From contig CAMLFV010000074.1 of NCBI GenBank assembly GCA_946479395.1, positions 1-12,742 on the forward strand: a DNA stretch of 12,742 nucleotides, in the 5' to 3' direction. The notes under the pieces were generated by a model. That model worked only from the letters and a program-made list of their open reading frames with translations, searched no databases and was not told the origin of the DNA. Positions 12,601 through 12,742 of the stretch are shown here, piece by piece; within the stretch, counting starts at the first letter, position 1, and every line of letters starts with the position of its first letter. A program made the translations under genes and the position numbers. The DNA comes from an uncultured Flavobacterium sp. (GTDB lineage Bacteria; Bacteroidota; Bacteroidia; Flavobacteriales; Flavobacteriaceae).

Positions 12601-12742
12601 TGACGTTAGAAACCATTATATCGTTCTTTTTAACAAGTTTGGCGTTAACCATTTCGCCGGGACCCGATATAATGTATGTTTTATCGACAAGTTTAGCTAA
12701 AGGAAAACAGTTTGGTATTGCAACTGCAATTGGATTAAGTTC
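12600..12742 (+). CDS. LysE/RhtB-family amino acid exporter, 3'-truncated by window edge
   Basis: The open frame from ATG at 12600 gives 47 residues before the window ends. It begins [20 protein letters not shown] and continues GPDIMYVLSTSLAKGKQFGI ATAIGLS: a first membrane helix, the family motif SPGPD (residues 19-23), then a polar loop with a glycine-rich turn into the second helix. This is the standard start of LysE/RhtB transporters, inner-membrane proteins of about 200 residues that export amino acids and related metabolites. The substrate cannot be told. The start codon shares its A with the pyrD stop codon, so the two genes are one transcript. Confidence 0.88.
   Translation, partial: MTLETIISFFLTSLALTISPGPDIMYVLSTSLAKGKQFGIATAIGLS

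Overview
The window looks like chromosomal DNA from a member of the Bacteroidota, most likely Flavobacteriaceae. The genes are AT-rich. Starts mostly lack Shine-Dalgarno sequences, and several upstream regions carry the Bacteroidota -7 element TAnnTTTG. The ribosomal proteins, GcvT and PyrD are of flavobacterial type. I would not name a genus with confidence. Gene density is high and no gap without a gene exceeds 300 bases. I see no rRNA, tRNA, CRISPR array, transposase or phage gene.

Left part (1-5212, plus strand): the 3' nine tenths of priA (replication restart helicase, cut by the window edge); an intergenic repeat of the TGTCATTC...GAATCT type; the ribosomal operon rpsF-rpsR-rplI with a clear promoter and terminator; then a tight pair of an O6-alkylguanine-DNA alkyltransferase and a WYL-domain regulator, closed by a bidirectional terminator. 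The 63-base rpsR-rplI spacer can fold into a hairpin that buries an unusual Shine-Dalgarno sequence of rplI.

Middle part (5225-10150, minus strand): in transcription order, a small regulator that joins an HMA-like metal-binding domain to an AraC-type DNA-binding domain, a secreted protein of unknown function, a Cu(I)-exporting P1B-1 ATPase (copA), and gcvT. Divergent from the regulator lies a cytoplasmic FrnE-like DsbA-family thiol oxidoreductase with a second C-terminal CX4C motif, followed by a small lipoprotein. The regulator, copA and the FrnE-like gene make a plausible metal/thiol-stress module: a sensor with a CxxC metal site, an exporter whose promoter lacks a good -33 element and overlaps an inverted repeat, and a thiol repair enzyme. 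This is the best candidate here for a poorly described system. The regulatory links are inference.

Right part (11451-12742, plus strand): a terminator, then pyrD (class 2 dihydroorotate dehydrogenase), whose stop codon overlaps the start of a LysE/RhtB-type exporter cut by the window edge.
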